A stretch of DNA of 64,000 nucleotides from Photobacterium angustum (GCF_002954615.1 NZ_MSCJ01000001.1:2418001-2482000); one strand, 5' to 3'. Positions 8,857 through 18,700 are shown, numbered from the stretch's first letter. Numbers and translations: made by a program. The notes: generated by a model from the sequence alone, not told the origin.

Positions 8857-10011
8857 ATGGCAAAACATTTATTCACTTCTGAGTCGGTATCAGAAGGTCA
8901 TCCAGATAAAATTGCAGATCAAATTTCAGATGCTGTATTGGATGCAATTATTGAACAAGATCCTAAAGCGCGTGTAGCTTGTGAAACTTACGTAAAAACC
9001 GGCATGGTAATGGTTGGTGGTGAGATCACAACATCTGCTTGGGTTGATATTGAAGAGCTAACACGTGAAACCGTACGTGAAATCGGTTATGTCCATTCAG
9101 ATATGGGCTTTGATGCAAACTCTTGTGCAGTAATGAACACCATCGGTAAGCAGTCTCCTGATATCAACCAAGGTGTTGATAAAACCGATCCAAAAGAACA
9201 AGGTGCTGGTGACCAAGGTATCATGTTTGGTTACGCAACCAATGAAACTGAAGTATTCATGCCTGCGCCAATCACTTACTCTCACCGCTTAGTTCAGCGT
9301 CAAGCTGAAGTACGTAAGAACGGCACGCTTCCTTGGTTACGTCCTGATGCAAAATCTCAGGTAACGTTCGCTTACGATCAAGGTAAAATTGTTGGTATTG
9401 ATGCGGTTGTTCTATCAACTCAGCACAGTGATTCAATTTCAACGTCTGATCTACGTGAAGCAGTAATGGAAGAAATCATCAAACCAGTACTGCCTGCGGA
9501 ATGGTTAAATAAAGAGACTAAATTCTTTATCAACCCAACCGGCCGTTTCGTTATCGGTGGCCCAATGGGTGACTGTGGTTTGACTGGTCGTAAGATCATC
9601 GTTGACACCTACGGCGGTGCTGCACGTCACGGTGGTGGTGCTTTCTCTGGTAAAGATCCATCAAAAGTTGACCGCTCTGCAGCATATGCAGCACGTTATG
9701 TAGCAAAAAATATCGTCGCAGCAGGTATGGCAGATCGTTGTGAAATCCAACTTTCTTACGCTATTGGTGTAGCCGATCCTACATCTATCATGGTGGAAAC
9801 ATTTGGTACTGAAAAAGTAGCACATGAGATCATCATTGAAGCAGTACGCCAGCACTTCGACCTACGCCCATATGGCCTACAAGAAATGCTAGATCTTCTA
9901 CAACCAATCTATAAGAAGACTGCAGCTTACGGTCACTTTGGTCGTGAAGAGTTCCCTTGGGAAAAAACAGATAAAGTGGCTGCACTTCGCGATTTCGCAA
10001 ACATTAAGTAA
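8857..10011 (+). CDS. metK: S-adenosylmethionine synthetase
   Basis: Makes SAM from methionine and ATP. The start [18 protein letters not shown] at 8857 gives 384 residues, the same as E. coli MetK. ATG 8857 is preferred over a codon 12 bases upstream because the family N-terminus begins there and a purine-rich AAGAAAGTGAGA lies ahead. The ATP-binding [12 protein letters not shown], the [12 protein letters not shown] loop near residues 115-125, and [16 protein letters not shown] are visible. A MetJ-type operator lies about 95 bp upstream, and a strong terminator follows. Confidence 0.97.
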   Translation: MAKHLFTSESVSEGHPDKIADQISDAVLDAIIEQDPKARVACETYVKTGMVMVGGEITTSAWVDIEELTRETVREIGYVHSDMGFDANSCAVMNTIGKQSPDINQGVDKTDPKEQGAGDQGIMFGYATNETEVFMPAPITYSHRLVQRQAEVRKNGTLPWLRPDAKSQVTFAYDQGKIVGIDAVVLSTQHSDSISTSDLREAVMEEIIKPVLPAEWLNKETKFFINPTGRFVIGGPMGDCGLTGRKIIVDTYGGAARHGGGAFSGKDPSKVDRSAAYAARYVAKNIVAAGMADRCEIQLSYAIGVADPTSIMVETFGTEKVAHEIIIEAVRQHFDLRPYGLQEMLDLLQPIYKKTAAYGHFGREEFPWEKTDKVAALRDFANIK

Positions 10012-10028
10012 TACACTTAATCGTGCAC

Positions 10029-10057
10029 AAAAAAGGACGCTTAGGCGTCCTTTTTTA
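10029..10057 (+). terminator. metK terminator
   Basis: GGACGC-CTTA-type stem closed by GCGTCC, preceded by an A-run and followed by seven T. Confidence 0.88.
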
Positions 10058-10165
10058 TTACTTGTCGTTTATCTATTTGCAATAAAAACACCTTGCTCCC
10101 CTACCCTCGCCAGCGCTTTATCTTCGGTGTATAGTGCCGTTCTCAATAACAAAGAACGAGTAAAA

Positions 10166-10651
10166 ATGAATTCACTGCAACAACAAGTTATCAAACGTGT
10201 CGAACACGCCATCAAAACCGCCAATCAACGCCTTAATAAACGTTTAAAAATGCCGACTGTGACTTTTACCCAACGAGGGAAAATTGCGGGAAGTGCACGA
10301 TTACAAAGCTGGGAAGTACGTTTTAACCCTGTCTTACTCAATGAAAACGCAGACGCTTTTCTAAACGAAGTCGTTCCTCACGAAGTGGCACATTTAATCG
10401 TGTTTAAACTGTTTGGCCGAGTAAAGCCGCATGGTAGAGAGTGGCAATTGATCATGCGAGAAGTATTTCAAGTAGCACCAAGAACAACACATAGCTTTGA
10501 TGTCAGCTCTGTCTCAGGTGACACTTACCTCTATAAATGTAGCTGTAGCGAATACCCATTAACCATTCGCCGACATAACCGTATTTTACGTGGACAAGCT
10601 AACTACCATTGTCGCCGATGCCGTGAAGTTTTGGTTTATTCGCCTCAGTAA
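10166..10651 (+). CDS. sprT: SprT family zinc metalloprotease-like protein
   Basis: Belongs to the SprT family. The eukaryotic relative Spartan cleaves DNA-protein crosslinks; the bacterial substrate is not settled. The start MNSLQQQVIKRVEHAI at 10166 gives 161 residues (165 in E. coli). The zinc-protease motif HEVAH is at residues 72-76, and a C-terminal zinc ribbon carries CSC and CRRC cysteines. An open frame extends upstream into metK but has no family similarity. It lies before endA and rsmE as in E. coli. Confidence 0.92.
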   Translation: MNSLQQQVIKRVEHAIKTANQRLNKRLKMPTVTFTQRGKIAGSARLQSWEVRFNPVLLNENADAFLNEVVPHEVAHLIVFKLFGRVKPHGREWQLIMREVFQVAPRTTHSFDVSSVSGDTYLYKCSCSEYPLTIRRHNRILRGQANYHCRRCREVLVYSPQ

Positions 10652-10768
10652 CCTACGATTTTATATAAAAATATCTAAAAGCACCGTTACAAATAATTGC
10701 GACACACTTCTCAAAGAGAAAAATATCAGTAAGCTAATGATACGATAAATAATTAATGAACTACATTC

Positions 10769-11542
10769 ATGACGCGTATCTCAAGCTGTTTTGCTATTGC
10801 CCTACTGTTACCTGTTACCGCATTCGCGACCTCTTATAAGCCAAGCGAACTGGGTAACACGACTAATCCTTCTTTCAGTAAAGCAAAAAAAATCATGCAA
10901 ACGGAAATTTATATTTCTCCTCAAGACATGAAAACCATTTACTGTGGTGCTGATTTCAACAATAAAAAATACGTGACATTACCATCCGGTTTTACCACTG
11001 AAGTGTATAAAAAACGCGTTAAACGCTGGGAAGCGGAGCATGTCGTTCCTGCCGAGAACTTTGGTCGTGCTTTTAGTGAGTGGCGTGAAGGTGCTGCCGT
11101 TTGTGTTGATAGTAAAGGAAAAGCCTTTAAAGGCCGTAAATGTGCAGAAAAAGCCAATAACGAATACCGCTTAATGCAATCCGACCTTTATAATTTATAC
11201 CCTGCCATTGGCGCCGTTAATGCTGCACGACAAAACTATAATTATGTGATGCTGCCTAAAACCAATAGCAAAAATTATCGTTCATTTGGTAGTTGCGACA
11301 TGATCATTGATAAAAAGGATCATGATGCTCAACCGCCAGAGCGTGCTCGTGGTGTGATTGCTCGTACTTATATGTACTTTGAAGCCGTATACCCAAAATA
11401 TAAAATGAGTCGTCAACAACGCCAATTAATGAATAGTTGGGATAAACAGTACCCTGTATCTAAATGGGAATGTGAGCGTGCCGCTAAAATTGAAAAAATC
11501 CAAGGTAACGTTAACCCTATTCTTGCGAGCCGTTGTTCATAA
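10769..11542 (+). CDS. endA: Periplasmic or secreted endonuclease I
   Basis: Non-specific nuclease of the EndA/Dns/Vvn family, exported and active on extracellular or periplasmic DNA. A signal peptide spans residues 1-20 (ending VTAFA). The beta-beta-alpha metal motif RWEAEHVVPAENFG places the catalytic His at residue 91. Several cysteines fit the disulfides that keep the enzyme inactive in the cytoplasm. At 257 residues it is slightly longer than the 231-235 of Vibrio and E. coli enzymes. It is followed by a 12-bp-stem terminator. Confidence 0.95.
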   Translation: MTRISSCFAIALLLPVTAFATSYKPSELGNTTNPSFSKAKKIMQTEIYISPQDMKTIYCGADFNNKKYVTLPSGFTTEVYKKRVKRWEAEHVVPAENFGRAFSEWREGAAVCVDSKGKAFKGRKCAEKANNEYRLMQSDLYNLYPAIGAVNAARQNYNYVMLPKTNSKNYRSFGSCDMIIDKKDHDAQPPERARGVIARTYMYFEAVYPKYKMSRQQRQLMNSWDKQYPVSKWECERAAKIEKIQGNVNPILASRCS

Positions 11543-11576
11543 CAGCATCTTTTACTTACACGCACTTTAGCGTTCA

Positions 11577-11610
11577 AAAACGCGTTATGTGTAAATAACG
11601 CGTTTTATTT
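11577..11610 (+). terminator. endA terminator
   Basis: A 12-bp perfect stem AAAACGCGTTAT/ATAACGCGTTTT with a short loop, followed by a T-rich stretch. Confidence 0.8.
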
Positions 11611-11689
11611 AACCTCGAATAATTGGCGAACAGAGCATCCATGTTAAGATTCGTCATTACTCTTTTTTTATTGCATAGATGACCGCATT

Positions 11690-12421
11690 ATGAGAATTCC
11701 ACGTATTTATCATCCAGAATCTTTACCTTCCCACGGCAAGGTAATGCTCAGTGACGATGCTGCTAACCATGTTGGTCGCGTTATGCGTATGCAAGTAGGC
11801 CAAGAGCTATTAATGTTTGACGGCAGTAATGCAGAGTTTCCCGCCGTGATCACCAACGCAAGTAAAAAAAGCGTTGAAGTAGAGATCCAATCTCGGGTTG
11901 AACACAGTATTGAATCCCCACTAGATATCCATTTAGGTCAGGTGATTTCACGTGGTGATAAAATGGAATTCACCATTCAAAAATCCGTCGAGTTAGGGGT
12001 GAACACCATAACACCACTAATTTCAGAACGTTGTGGCGTTAAATTAAATGCTGAACGTTTTGAAAAAAAACTCGAACAATGGCAAAAAATCGCCATTGCA
12101 GCTTGTGAGCAATGTGGTCGTAATGTTGTCCCTACTATTCGCCCAGTGATGAAACTGGAACAATGGTGTGCTGAAGAATATGATGGTCTAAAGCTCAACT
12201 TACACCCTCGCGCTAATTATTCGATAAACACGCTTCCAACGCCAGTCACTAATGTTCGTTTATTGATTGGCCCAGAAGGCGGTTTATCCGCTGATGAAAT
12301 CAGCATGACAGAACAATATAAATTTGATGAAATTTTGCTGGGACCTCGCGTACTTCGTACCGAAACCACCGCAATGACAGCCATCACTGCACTGCAAGTA
12401 CGCTTCGGTGATTTAGGCTAA
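11690..12421 (+). CDS. rsmE: 16S rRNA m3U1498 methyltransferase
   Basis: SPOUT-superfamily enzyme that methylates N3 of U1498 in 16S rRNA in the assembled 30S subunit. It has 243 residues, as in E. coli. The N-terminal PUA-like domain ([12 protein letters not shown]) is followed by the knotted SAM-binding core with [12 protein letters not shown] and [11 protein letters not shown]. It is 21 bp from gshB and probably co-transcribed with it. Confidence 0.95.
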   Translation: MRIPRIYHPESLPSHGKVMLSDDAANHVGRVMRMQVGQELLMFDGSNAEFPAVITNASKKSVEVEIQSRVEHSIESPLDIHLGQVISRGDKMEFTIQKSVELGVNTITPLISERCGVKLNAERFEKKLEQWQKIAIAACEQCGRNVVPTIRPVMKLEQWCAEEYDGLKLNLHPRANYSINTLPTPVTNVRLLIGPEGGLSADEISMTEQYKFDEILLGPRVLRTETTAMTAITALQVRFGDLG

Positions 12422-12442
12422 ATTAGAGATTAGGAGAACACA

Positions 12443-13393
12443 ATGATCAAACTGGGTATCGTGATGGACCCTATCGAGTCTATCAATATCAAGAAAGATT
12501 CTAGCTTTGCAATGATGTTAGAAGCTCAGCGTCGCGGCTGGGAAATTCATTACATGGAAATGAATGATCTATCTTTAGAGCAAGGTAAAGCGATTGCCCG
12601 TACGCGTGTCGTCACAGTACAACAAGATCCTGATCACTGGTTTGATTTTCACAGCGAACAAGAAATTGAATTATCAGATCTTGACGCTGTATTAATGCGT
12701 AAAGATCCTCCTTTCGATACTGAATATATTTACGCAACCTACATTCTTGAGCGTGCCGAAAATAATGGTGCACTCATTGTAAATAAACCACAAAGCCTAC
12801 GTGACTGTAATGAAAAGCTGTTTACGGCATGGTTCCCTGAGCTGACACCAACCACTATTGTTACTCGTCGTGCCGAGAAACTAAAAGCCTTCCACCAAGA
12901 GCACGGTGATGTGATCTTAAAGCCACTTGATGGTATGGGTGGTTCGTCGATTTTCCGTGTAATGAAAGGCGATCCTAACGTATCGGTCATCATTGAAACA
13001 CTAACTAATATGGGCCAAAACTACTGCATGGCACAGACCTTTGTTCCTGATATTAGTAATGGTGATAAGCGTATCTTAGTGGTTGATGGCGAGCCTATGC
13101 CTTACTGCCTAGCACGTATTCCTGCTAAAGGGGAAACTCGCGGTAACTTAGCTGCTGGCGGTCGTGGTGAAGCGCGTCCAATCAGTGAAACCGATCGTAA
13201 GATCGCAGAAACAGTTGCACCAGTACTAAAAGAAAAAGGCCTGATTTTTGTTGGTCTTGATGTGATTGGTGACAAGCTAACGGAAATTAATGTGACTAGC
13301 CCAACCTGTATCCGTGAGATTGAAGCAGCTTTTGATATCTCAATTACAGGCAAGTTAATGGATGCTATCGAACGTCGAGTAAACGCGAAGTAA
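12443..13393 (+). CDS. gshB: Glutathione synthetase
   Basis: ATP-grasp enzyme that joins gamma-glutamylcysteine and glycine. The 316 residues match the usual length. Recognisable segments are the N-terminal GIVMDPIESINIKKDSSFA, ATP-grasp KPLDGMGGSSIFR near residue 154, and the C-terminal EINVTSPTCIREIE that shapes the substrate and Mg site. A GGAGAA ribosome site precedes ATG. A terminator follows before yqgE. Confidence 0.97.
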   Translation: MIKLGIVMDPIESINIKKDSSFAMMLEAQRRGWEIHYMEMNDLSLEQGKAIARTRVVTVQQDPDHWFDFHSEQEIELSDLDAVLMRKDPPFDTEYIYATYILERAENNGALIVNKPQSLRDCNEKLFTAWFPELTPTTIVTRRAEKLKAFHQEHGDVILKPLDGMGGSSIFRVMKGDPNVSVIIETLTNMGQNYCMAQTFVPDISNGDKRILVVDGEPMPYCLARIPAKGETRGNLAAGGRGEARPISETDRKIAETVAPVLKEKGLIFVGLDVIGDKLTEINVTSPTCIREIEAAFDISITGKLMDAIERRVNAK

Positions 13394-13436
13394 TATCGCT
13401 TTACTGACAATCATCAACCATACTCAAATTAAGAAT

Positions 13437-13461
13437 GCAGCGGCAATGTCGCTGCTTTTTT
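13437..13461 (+). terminator. gshB terminator
   Basis: GCAGCG/CGCTGC stem with 7-nt loop followed by six T. Confidence 0.85.
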
Positions 13462-13516
13462 ACCTATCAGTAACGAGTGAACGCTCGCTGGTTTGTATCA
13501 AACTCTGGTGTTGTAG

Positions 13517-14080
13517 ATGAATTTGACCAACCACTTTTTAGTGGCGATGCCCACTATGCAAGATCCTCAATTTAAGCAAAGTGTTATTTATCTTTGTGAA
13601 CATAATAATGAAGGTGCAATGGGGATCATTATCAATCAACCTATCGATATTTCTATTGCTGATATGTTGGAGCAAATTGAAATTGAGAGAAAGCTACCTG
13701 TTGCCGATCCTATTAGCTTAGAATCACTGGTACTTAATGGTGGACCCGTTTCTGAAGATCGTGGCTTTGTACTCCACACCACGAAAGGTGAATATAGCTC
13801 AAGTTTACCTGTGAATAACGAATTAGCCGTGACCACCTCGCTGGATATTTTATCTGAGCTAGGTACTGCGCAAGCGCCAAACCAATTTCTGGTCGCGCTA
13901 GGTTATGCCGGGTGGGATGCAGGTCAATTGGAGCAAGAACTGGTTGATAACAATTGGCTCACCATTGAAGCAGATGACACCATTATTTTTTCCACTCCTA
14001 TCGACGAACGTTGGCATAAAGCAATTGAAAAACTTGGCTTTACACCAGCAAACCTTTCTTTAGATATAGGTCACGCATGA
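13517..14080 (+). CDS. yqgE: UPF0301 (AlgH/YqgE) family protein
   Basis: Conserved small protein of uncertain biochemical function. The 187 residues carry the family signature: N-terminal [19 protein letters not shown], then MGIIINQP near residue 36 and [13 protein letters not shown]. The stop overlaps the start of ruvX by 4 nt (ATGA), so the two are translationally coupled. This pair is conserved widely in gammaproteobacteria. Confidence 0.93.
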   Translation: MNLTNHFLVAMPTMQDPQFKQSVIYLCEHNNEGAMGIIINQPIDISIADMLEQIEIERKLPVADPISLESLVLNGGPVSEDRGFVLHTTKGEYSSSLPVNNELAVTTSLDILSELGTAQAPNQFLVALGYAGWDAGQLEQELVDNNWLTIEADDTIIFSTPIDERWHKAIEKLGFTPANLSLDIGHA

Positions 14081-14508
14081 GTCAATCTCGCAGTGTATTA
14101 GGTTTTGATTACGGCACCAAAAGTATTGGTGTTGCTATTGGTCAAGAGCTGACAGGAACCGCTACTCCCCTTGCCGCTTTAAAAGCCAAAGATGGCATCC
14201 CCAATTGGGATGATATTGAAAAGATTTTAAAAGAATGGCTACCTGATTTAGTCGTTGTAGGATTACCTTTAGATCTTGAAGGTAAAGAACTTGAAAGCAT
14301 TACACCACGAGCGAAAAAATTTGCTAATCGCTTACATGGCCGTTTTGGTTGCCAAGTTGAACTACACGATGAACGTTTAAGTACTGTTGAAGCAAAAGCA
14401 GAACTGTTTGAGCGTGGTGGTTATCGCTCATTAAGTAAAGGTAATATCGACTCACAATCTGCTGTCGTTATTTTAGAAAGCTGGTTTGAACGTCAATACG
14501 GCGCTTAA
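14077..14508 (+). CDS. ruvX: Holliday junction resolvase-like protein RuvX (YqgF)
   Basis: RNase H-fold protein with proposed roles in Holliday junction resolution and in 16S rRNA 5' processing. It has 143 residues. The first catalytic Asp lies in [12 protein letters not shown] near residue 10, followed by [10 protein letters not shown] and [10 protein letters not shown]. It overlaps yqgE by 4 nt. A terminator lies just downstream. Confidence 0.94.
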   Translation: MSQSRSVLGFDYGTKSIGVAIGQELTGTATPLAALKAKDGIPNWDDIEKILKEWLPDLVVVGLPLDLEGKELESITPRAKKFANRLHGRFGCQVELHDERLSTVEAKAELFERGGYRSLSKGNIDSQSAVVILESWFERQYGA

Positions 14509-14527
14509 TATTACAAGTATCTAAAAC

Positions 14528-14566
14528 AAAAAAGACAAGTCCTGTTGAGGTACTTGTCTTTTTTAT
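14528..14566 (+). terminator. ruvX terminator
   Basis: GACAAGT pairs with ACTTGTC, flanked by an A-run and at least six T. Confidence 0.8.
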
Positions 14567-14594
14567 TATCTAAAATCTAGCAATTGTCGAAACC

Positions 14595-14705
14595 TTGTAC
14601 AGCTTTTTTCATATTGATCATCATAAAGCTAAACACGATCAAAACCTGTACTAAGATCCTCCCTCAAGGCCTTGCTGTTTCTTGTTTGTACAGCTTGTAC
14701 AGCTT
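14595..14705 (+). repeat. TTGTACAGCTT repeats
   Basis: Three copies of TTGTACAGCTT start at 14595, 14686 and 14695; the last two overlap by two bases. A partial TTGTACC follows. The core TGTACA is self-complementary, so the tandem pair TGTACA-GCT-TGTACA has dyad symmetry, as expected of a protein-binding site. Confidence 0.6.
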
Positions 14706-14831
14706 TTGTACCTCTTGAACTCAAAAGCTGTTCCAACAATCACCACTTAAATACATGAAATTATTTTTAATTTAAATTCAATGATTTAGATCTTAATTTA
14801 AATGTATCATTAAATACGAGTGATTAGTGCA

Positions 14832-14859
14832 TGATGATCTTAATGCATTAGGATCATCA
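14832..14859. repeat. 28-bp near-perfect palindrome after pilU
   Basis: TGATGATC at 14832-14839 and GATCATCA at 14852-14859 flank TAATGCATTA, itself palindromic. Only one opposing base pair breaks the symmetry. It lies 9 bp past the pilU stop codon. No T-run follows on the minus strand, so it is not a standard terminator. Confidence 0.6.
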
Positions 14860-14867
14860 CAAGCATA

Positions 14868-15983
14868 TTACTGAAGATCTAATTTTACCCCAGATAAGGT
14901 ACTGGTACTGTTTGACGTTTTATTATTAGGATCACCGACTTTAATCATTAAGCGGAGATCATTTGGTGAATCAGCGTGGTGCAGCGCATCTTGCTCGGTG
15001 ATTTTCCCATCTCGAAATAATGCATATAACGATTGATCAAACGTAACCATTCCAGCCTGATTTGATTTTGCCATCACATCTTTAATTTCATGTAACTCAC
15101 CGCGACGGATCAAATCGGCGACGCGTGGCGTATTGAGCAGCAGTTCATAAACACCATGTCGTCCAACACCATTGGCATCAGGGATCAATTGCTGCGCTAA
15201 AATACATTTCAGGTTTAACGACAGATCAAACAAAAACTGCTCACGTCGCTCTTTTGGTACAAGATGAAGAATACGTTCAAGTGCTTGGTTGGCGTTATTC
15301 GCGTGTAGTGTTGCCATACACAAGTGCCCTGTTTCGGCAAACGTCATCGCATATTCCATCGTCTCACGACTTCGGATCTCACCGATCAAGATCATATCTG
15401 GAGCTTGACGTAGTGAGTTTTTCAATGCCACCTCATAACTGGCAGTATCAAGCCCAACCTCACGCTGAGTTATGATGCATTTATTATGTTCATGGATAAA
15501 CTCAATCGGATCTTCAACCGTTAAAATATGGCCGCTGCGATTTTGATTTCTAAACCCCGTCATTGCCGCCATGGATGTCGATTTACCCGAGCCTGTCGCA
15601 CCAACTACCAATACTAAACCACGTTTAGCCAGTGCTAATCTTTCCATATCCAGCGGTAAATTAAGCTCATGAATATTCGGTATCTTGGTTTCGATTCGAC
15701 GGACCACAATACCTGGTAATTCACGTTGCCAAAATGCACTTAATCGAAAACGACAACCATTACGGACAATGGCAAAATTGGCCTCACGGGTCGCAACAAA
15801 TTCTTTATATTGCTCATCATCCATCGCTTCGTGGAACAACGAATCCACTGCTTCGCGATCAAGTAATTCGCCAAGATGATGTAAGTTGCCATCGACTTTC
15901 AGTAAGCATGCTGAGCCGACGGTGATATATAAATCCGACGCTTTACGCTCAACCATTTGCGCTAATATACTATCTAAATTCAT
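14868..15983 (-). CDS. pilU: Type IV pilus twitching motility ATPase PilU
   Basis: Secretion-superfamily ATPase that assists PilT in pilus retraction. The 371 residues include the N-terminal PAS-like region (LDSILAQMVERKASDLYIT), Walker A GATGSGKST near residue 129, and Asp-rich and His boxes (ILTVEDPIEF, LIGEIRSRETM, GHLCMATLHANN). The longer tail and its place after pilT identify PilU rather than a second PilT. It follows pilT by 33 bp on the same strand and is probably co-transcribed. Confidence 0.94.
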   Translation of the reverse strand: MNLDSILAQMVERKASDLYITVGSACLLKVDGNLHHLGELLDREAVDSLFHEAMDDEQYKEFVATREANFAIVRNGCRFRLSAFWQRELPGIVVRRIETKIPNIHELNLPLDMERLALAKRGLVLVVGATGSGKSTSMAAMTGFRNQNRSGHILTVEDPIEFIHEHNKCIITQREVGLDTASYEVALKNSLRQAPDMILIGEIRSRETMEYAMTFAETGHLCMATLHANNANQALERILHLVPKERREQFLFDLSLNLKCILAQQLIPDANGVGRHGVYELLLNTPRVADLIRRGELHEIKDVMAKSNQAGMVTFDQSLYALFRDGKITEQDALHHADSPNDLRLMIKVGDPNNKTSNSTSTLSGVKLDLQ

Positions 15984-16016
15984 CTCTTTTCCTACCTCGT
16001 TAAACCTGAGGTGTTA

Positions 16017-17054
16017 TTAGAAACCGCGCTGACTCGTATCAACAATACGGCGACCTTCTTCAGCTTCAACTAAGCCTTTTGCCACCAGCATCTTCACGCT
16101 TTGCTCCATGGTTTGCATTCCCATCGATGAGCCGGTTTGGATCATTGAAAACATTTGCGCGACTTTATCTTCACGGATCAAGTTACGAATCGCAGGTGTT
16201 GCCATCATAATTTCATGGCTGGCCACACGACCACCGCTCACACACTTTAATAAGCTTTGTGATATCACGGCACGTAACGACTCCGATAACATAGAGCGAA
16301 CCATGGATTTATCACTACCAGGGAAAACATCAATGATACGGTCAACCGTTTTTGCCGCAGAACTTGTATGCAAGGTACCTAAAACTAAGTGTCCTGTTTC
16401 AGCTGCTGTTAACGCTAAACTGATCGTTTCCTGATCACGAAGCTCACCCACTAAAATCACATCGGGATCTTCACGCAGTGCTGAACGCAGTGCGTTTTGG
16501 AAGCCCAATGTGTCACGGTGTACTTCTCGCTGGTTGATCAAACAACGTTTACTGCTGTGAACAAATTCAATCGGATCTTCAATCGTCAGAATATGACGGT
16601 TATAGTTGGTATTGATATAATCAACTAACGCAGCAATCGTGGTCGATTTACCCGAGCCAGTCGCACCTGTTACTAATACCAAGCCACGTGAAAGCTGGGC
16701 AATATCATAAAAAACATCAGGAACGTTTAACGATTCCAATGTTGGAATATGAATAGGAATGGTTCGAAACACCGCCGAACAACCACGAGACTGATGAAAA
16801 GCATTGACCCTGAAGCGACCGATGTCGGGAATTTCAAATGAAAAATCGACTTCTAAGTTTTCTTCATACTCACGACGCTGAGCATCGTTCATAATGTCAA
16901 ATACTAAACGGTGCACTTCACTGTGATCGAGTGCTGGCATACTGAGTTTTCTAACATCGCCATCAACACGAATTATCGGTGGAACACCTGCAGAAAGATG
17001 TAGATCCGATGCGTTATGCTTTACACTAAAATCCAGTAATTCGGTGATATCCAT
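16017..17054 (-). CDS. pilT: Type IV pilus retraction ATPase PilT
   Basis: Hexameric cytoplasmic ATPase that powers pilus retraction and twitching. The start MDITELLDFSVKHNASDLHLS at 17054 gives 345 residues (344 in Pseudomonas). An upstream extension of the frame runs through yggS and lacks similarity. Walker A GATGSGKSTT lies at residues 130-139, with ILTIEDPIEF and GHLVLGTLHT boxes. The retraction-specific motif AIRNLIRE is present near the C-terminus. GGGGA precedes the start. Its start codon lies only 22 bp from that of divergent yggS. Confidence 0.96.
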   Translation of the reverse strand: MDITELLDFSVKHNASDLHLSAGVPPIIRVDGDVRKLSMPALDHSEVHRLVFDIMNDAQRREYEENLEVDFSFEIPDIGRFRVNAFHQSRGCSAVFRTIPIHIPTLESLNVPDVFYDIAQLSRGLVLVTGATGSGKSTTIAALVDYINTNYNRHILTIEDPIEFVHSSKRCLINQREVHRDTLGFQNALRSALREDPDVILVGELRDQETISLALTAAETGHLVLGTLHTSSAAKTVDRIIDVFPGSDKSMVRSMLSESLRAVISQSLLKCVSGGRVASHEIMMATPAIRNLIREDKVAQMFSMIQTGSSMGMQTMEQSVKMLVAKGLVEAEEGRRIVDTSQRGF

Positions 17055-17076
17055 AAATTTTCCCCAAGAATCAATT

Positions 17077-17787
17077 ATGACTAGTATCAAACAAAATATT
17101 GCTGAGGTCATCAACCAGATCACCCTAGCAACTGAAAAATGCGGCAGGGCTGCAGATTCCGTGCAACTATTGGCAGTAAGTAAAACCAAGCCAGTGGAAG
17201 CGATCGAAGAAGCCATCGCTGCAGGCCAGTATGCATTTGGCGAAAACTATGTACAGGAAGGTGTTGATAAGGTAAATCACTTTTCGAGCCATCCGGAGAA
17301 AAACTTGCTTGTATGGCATTTTATTGGGCCGATCCAATCCAATAAAACTCGCCTTGTCGCTGAGCATTTTGATTGGGTGCACTCTATTGATCGCATAAAA
17401 ACAGCAAAGCGTTTAAGCGATCAACGTCCTACGTCAATGGCACCGCTACAAGTCTTACTGCAAGTTAATAGCAGCGCTGAGGCAACAAAATCGGGGATAA
17501 CATTGACTGAAGTTCCTGCACTAGCCGCAGAAATAGCAGCAATGCCAAATATTGAACTGCGCGGTTTAATGTCGATCCCACAACCTGCTACAGATTACGA
17601 CAGCCAATTTGCCACTTTTAAAGCGTTGGCTGATACACTAGAACAGCTGAAATTGACTTATCCAAACGTTGATACATTATCGATGGGAATGAGTGGTGAT
17701 ATGGATGCAGCAATTGCAGCTGGCAGCACAATTGTTCGTATTGGCACCGCGATTTTTGGTGCTCGTGATTACGGCAATAAAGAATAA
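17077..17787 (+). CDS. yggS: YggS family pyridoxal phosphate homeostasis protein
   Basis: PLP-binding protein (PLPBP/YggS family) of the alanine racemase fold, involved in vitamin B6 balance without known catalysis. The 236 residues from ATG 17077 match the family. The PLP Lys lies in LLAVSKTKP near residue 34; GENYVQE, WHFIGPIQSNK and GMSGDMDAAI are further family segments. The ribosome site (AAGAA) is weak. It heads a rightward cluster with proC, yggT and yggU, the same order as in E. coli. Confidence 0.94.
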   Translation: MTSIKQNIAEVINQITLATEKCGRAADSVQLLAVSKTKPVEAIEEAIAAGQYAFGENYVQEGVDKVNHFSSHPEKNLLVWHFIGPIQSNKTRLVAEHFDWVHSIDRIKTAKRLSDQRPTSMAPLQVLLQVNSSAEATKSGITLTEVPALAAEIAAMPNIELRGLMSIPQPATDYDSQFATFKALADTLEQLKLTYPNVDTLSMGMSGDMDAAIAAGSTIVRIGTAIFGARDYGNKE

Positions 17788-17872
17788 TTACCAATATTCG
17801 TACTGTTCATGATAACAACAGCTCAATTAAGGTAAAAAACATTTAGTTTGTACCTATTTATAAGGATTTTAC

Positions 17873-18691
17873 ATGGAACAACGCTCAATTGCCTTTATTG
17901 GGGCAGGTAATATGGCTCGCTCAATTATCGCAGGATTAGTTGCTAGCGGTTACGATGCAAAAAAGATTACGGCCACCGCTCCTAGCGATGCACGACGTGA
18001 ACCTTTAGCACGTGACTTTGGTATTCATACCACTAGCGATAACTTAAATGCTGCTCAAAATGCTGATGTTGTTGTTCTTGCGGTTAAACCACAACTTATG
18101 GAAGAAGTGTGTAAACCACTGCAAGACATTAACTTTGCGGGAAAATTAGTGATTTCTATTGCCGCTGGCATTAATTGCGAGCGCTTATGTGAAATGCTAG
18201 GCCAGCAAGTTGAATTGGTTCGTGTAATGCCAAATACTCCCTCTTTAATTGGTAAGGGTATGAGCGGCTTATATGCAAACCCACAACTCACAGAAACCGA
18301 CCGATTATTTGCCACTCAACTATTACAAGCCGTAGGCGAAATTTGTTGGGTACAAGAAGAATCAGGTATTAATGGTATTATTGCCGCAGCAGGCAGTGCT
18401 CCCGCCTACTTCTTTTTGTTTATGGAAGCAATGCAGCAAGAAGCGATGAACCAAGGGTTTGATGCCGATACTGCGCGCTTACTGGTTCAGCAAGCCGCTT
18501 TAGGTGCCGCTGAATTAGTAAAAGCGAATCCTGATACTTCATTGTCGACACTACGTGATCAAGTCACTTCAAAAGGTGGCACGACAGCTGAAGCTATTAA
18601 TACATTTAATCAACATCAATTCTCAGATATTGTTGCTAAAGCGATGCAAGCAGCCGTATCTCGAGCTAAAGAAATGGAACAATTGTTTTAA
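17873..18691 (+). CDS. proC: Pyrroline-5-carboxylate reductase
   Basis: Last step of proline synthesis, reducing pyrroline-5-carboxylate with NAD(P)H. It has 272 residues. The N-terminal dinucleotide-binding motif is FIGAGNMARSII near residue 8. The C-terminal signature DQVTSKGGTTAEAI is present. AAGGA lies 8 nt before ATG. yggT begins 9 bp after its stop. Confidence 0.96.
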   Translation: MEQRSIAFIGAGNMARSIIAGLVASGYDAKKITATAPSDARREPLARDFGIHTTSDNLNAAQNADVVVLAVKPQLMEEVCKPLQDINFAGKLVISIAAGINCERLCEMLGQQVELVRVMPNTPSLIGKGMSGLYANPQLTETDRLFATQLLQAVGEICWVQEESGINGIIAAAGSAPAYFFLFMEAMQQEAMNQGFDADTARLLVQQAALGAAELVKANPDTSLSTLRDQVTSKGGTTAEAINTFNQHQFSDIVAKAMQAAVSRAKEMEQLF

Positions 18692-18700
18692 GGTTTATCT

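Larger units (their letters stand above)
14509..14867. other. Convergent gap between ruvX and pilU with repeats and a palindrome
   Basis: 359 bases between two convergent genes, so no promoter is expected. It holds the ruvX terminator (14528-14566), three copies of TTGTACAGCTT (14595-14705), an AT-rich stretch with repeated TTTAAAT, and a near-perfect 28-bp palindrome (14832-14859). I see no open frame with a good ribosome site. An unannotated small RNA is possible but unproven. Confidence 0.6.

Noticed and set aside
9938..10165. Upstream extension of sprT overlapping metK
   Set aside because: It overlaps the end of metK and its terminator; SprT similarity begins at Met 10166.
14595..14705. 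Plasmid-type iterons or a replication origin
   Set aside because: Only three short repeats occur, with no DnaA-box cluster or replication initiator gene nearby.
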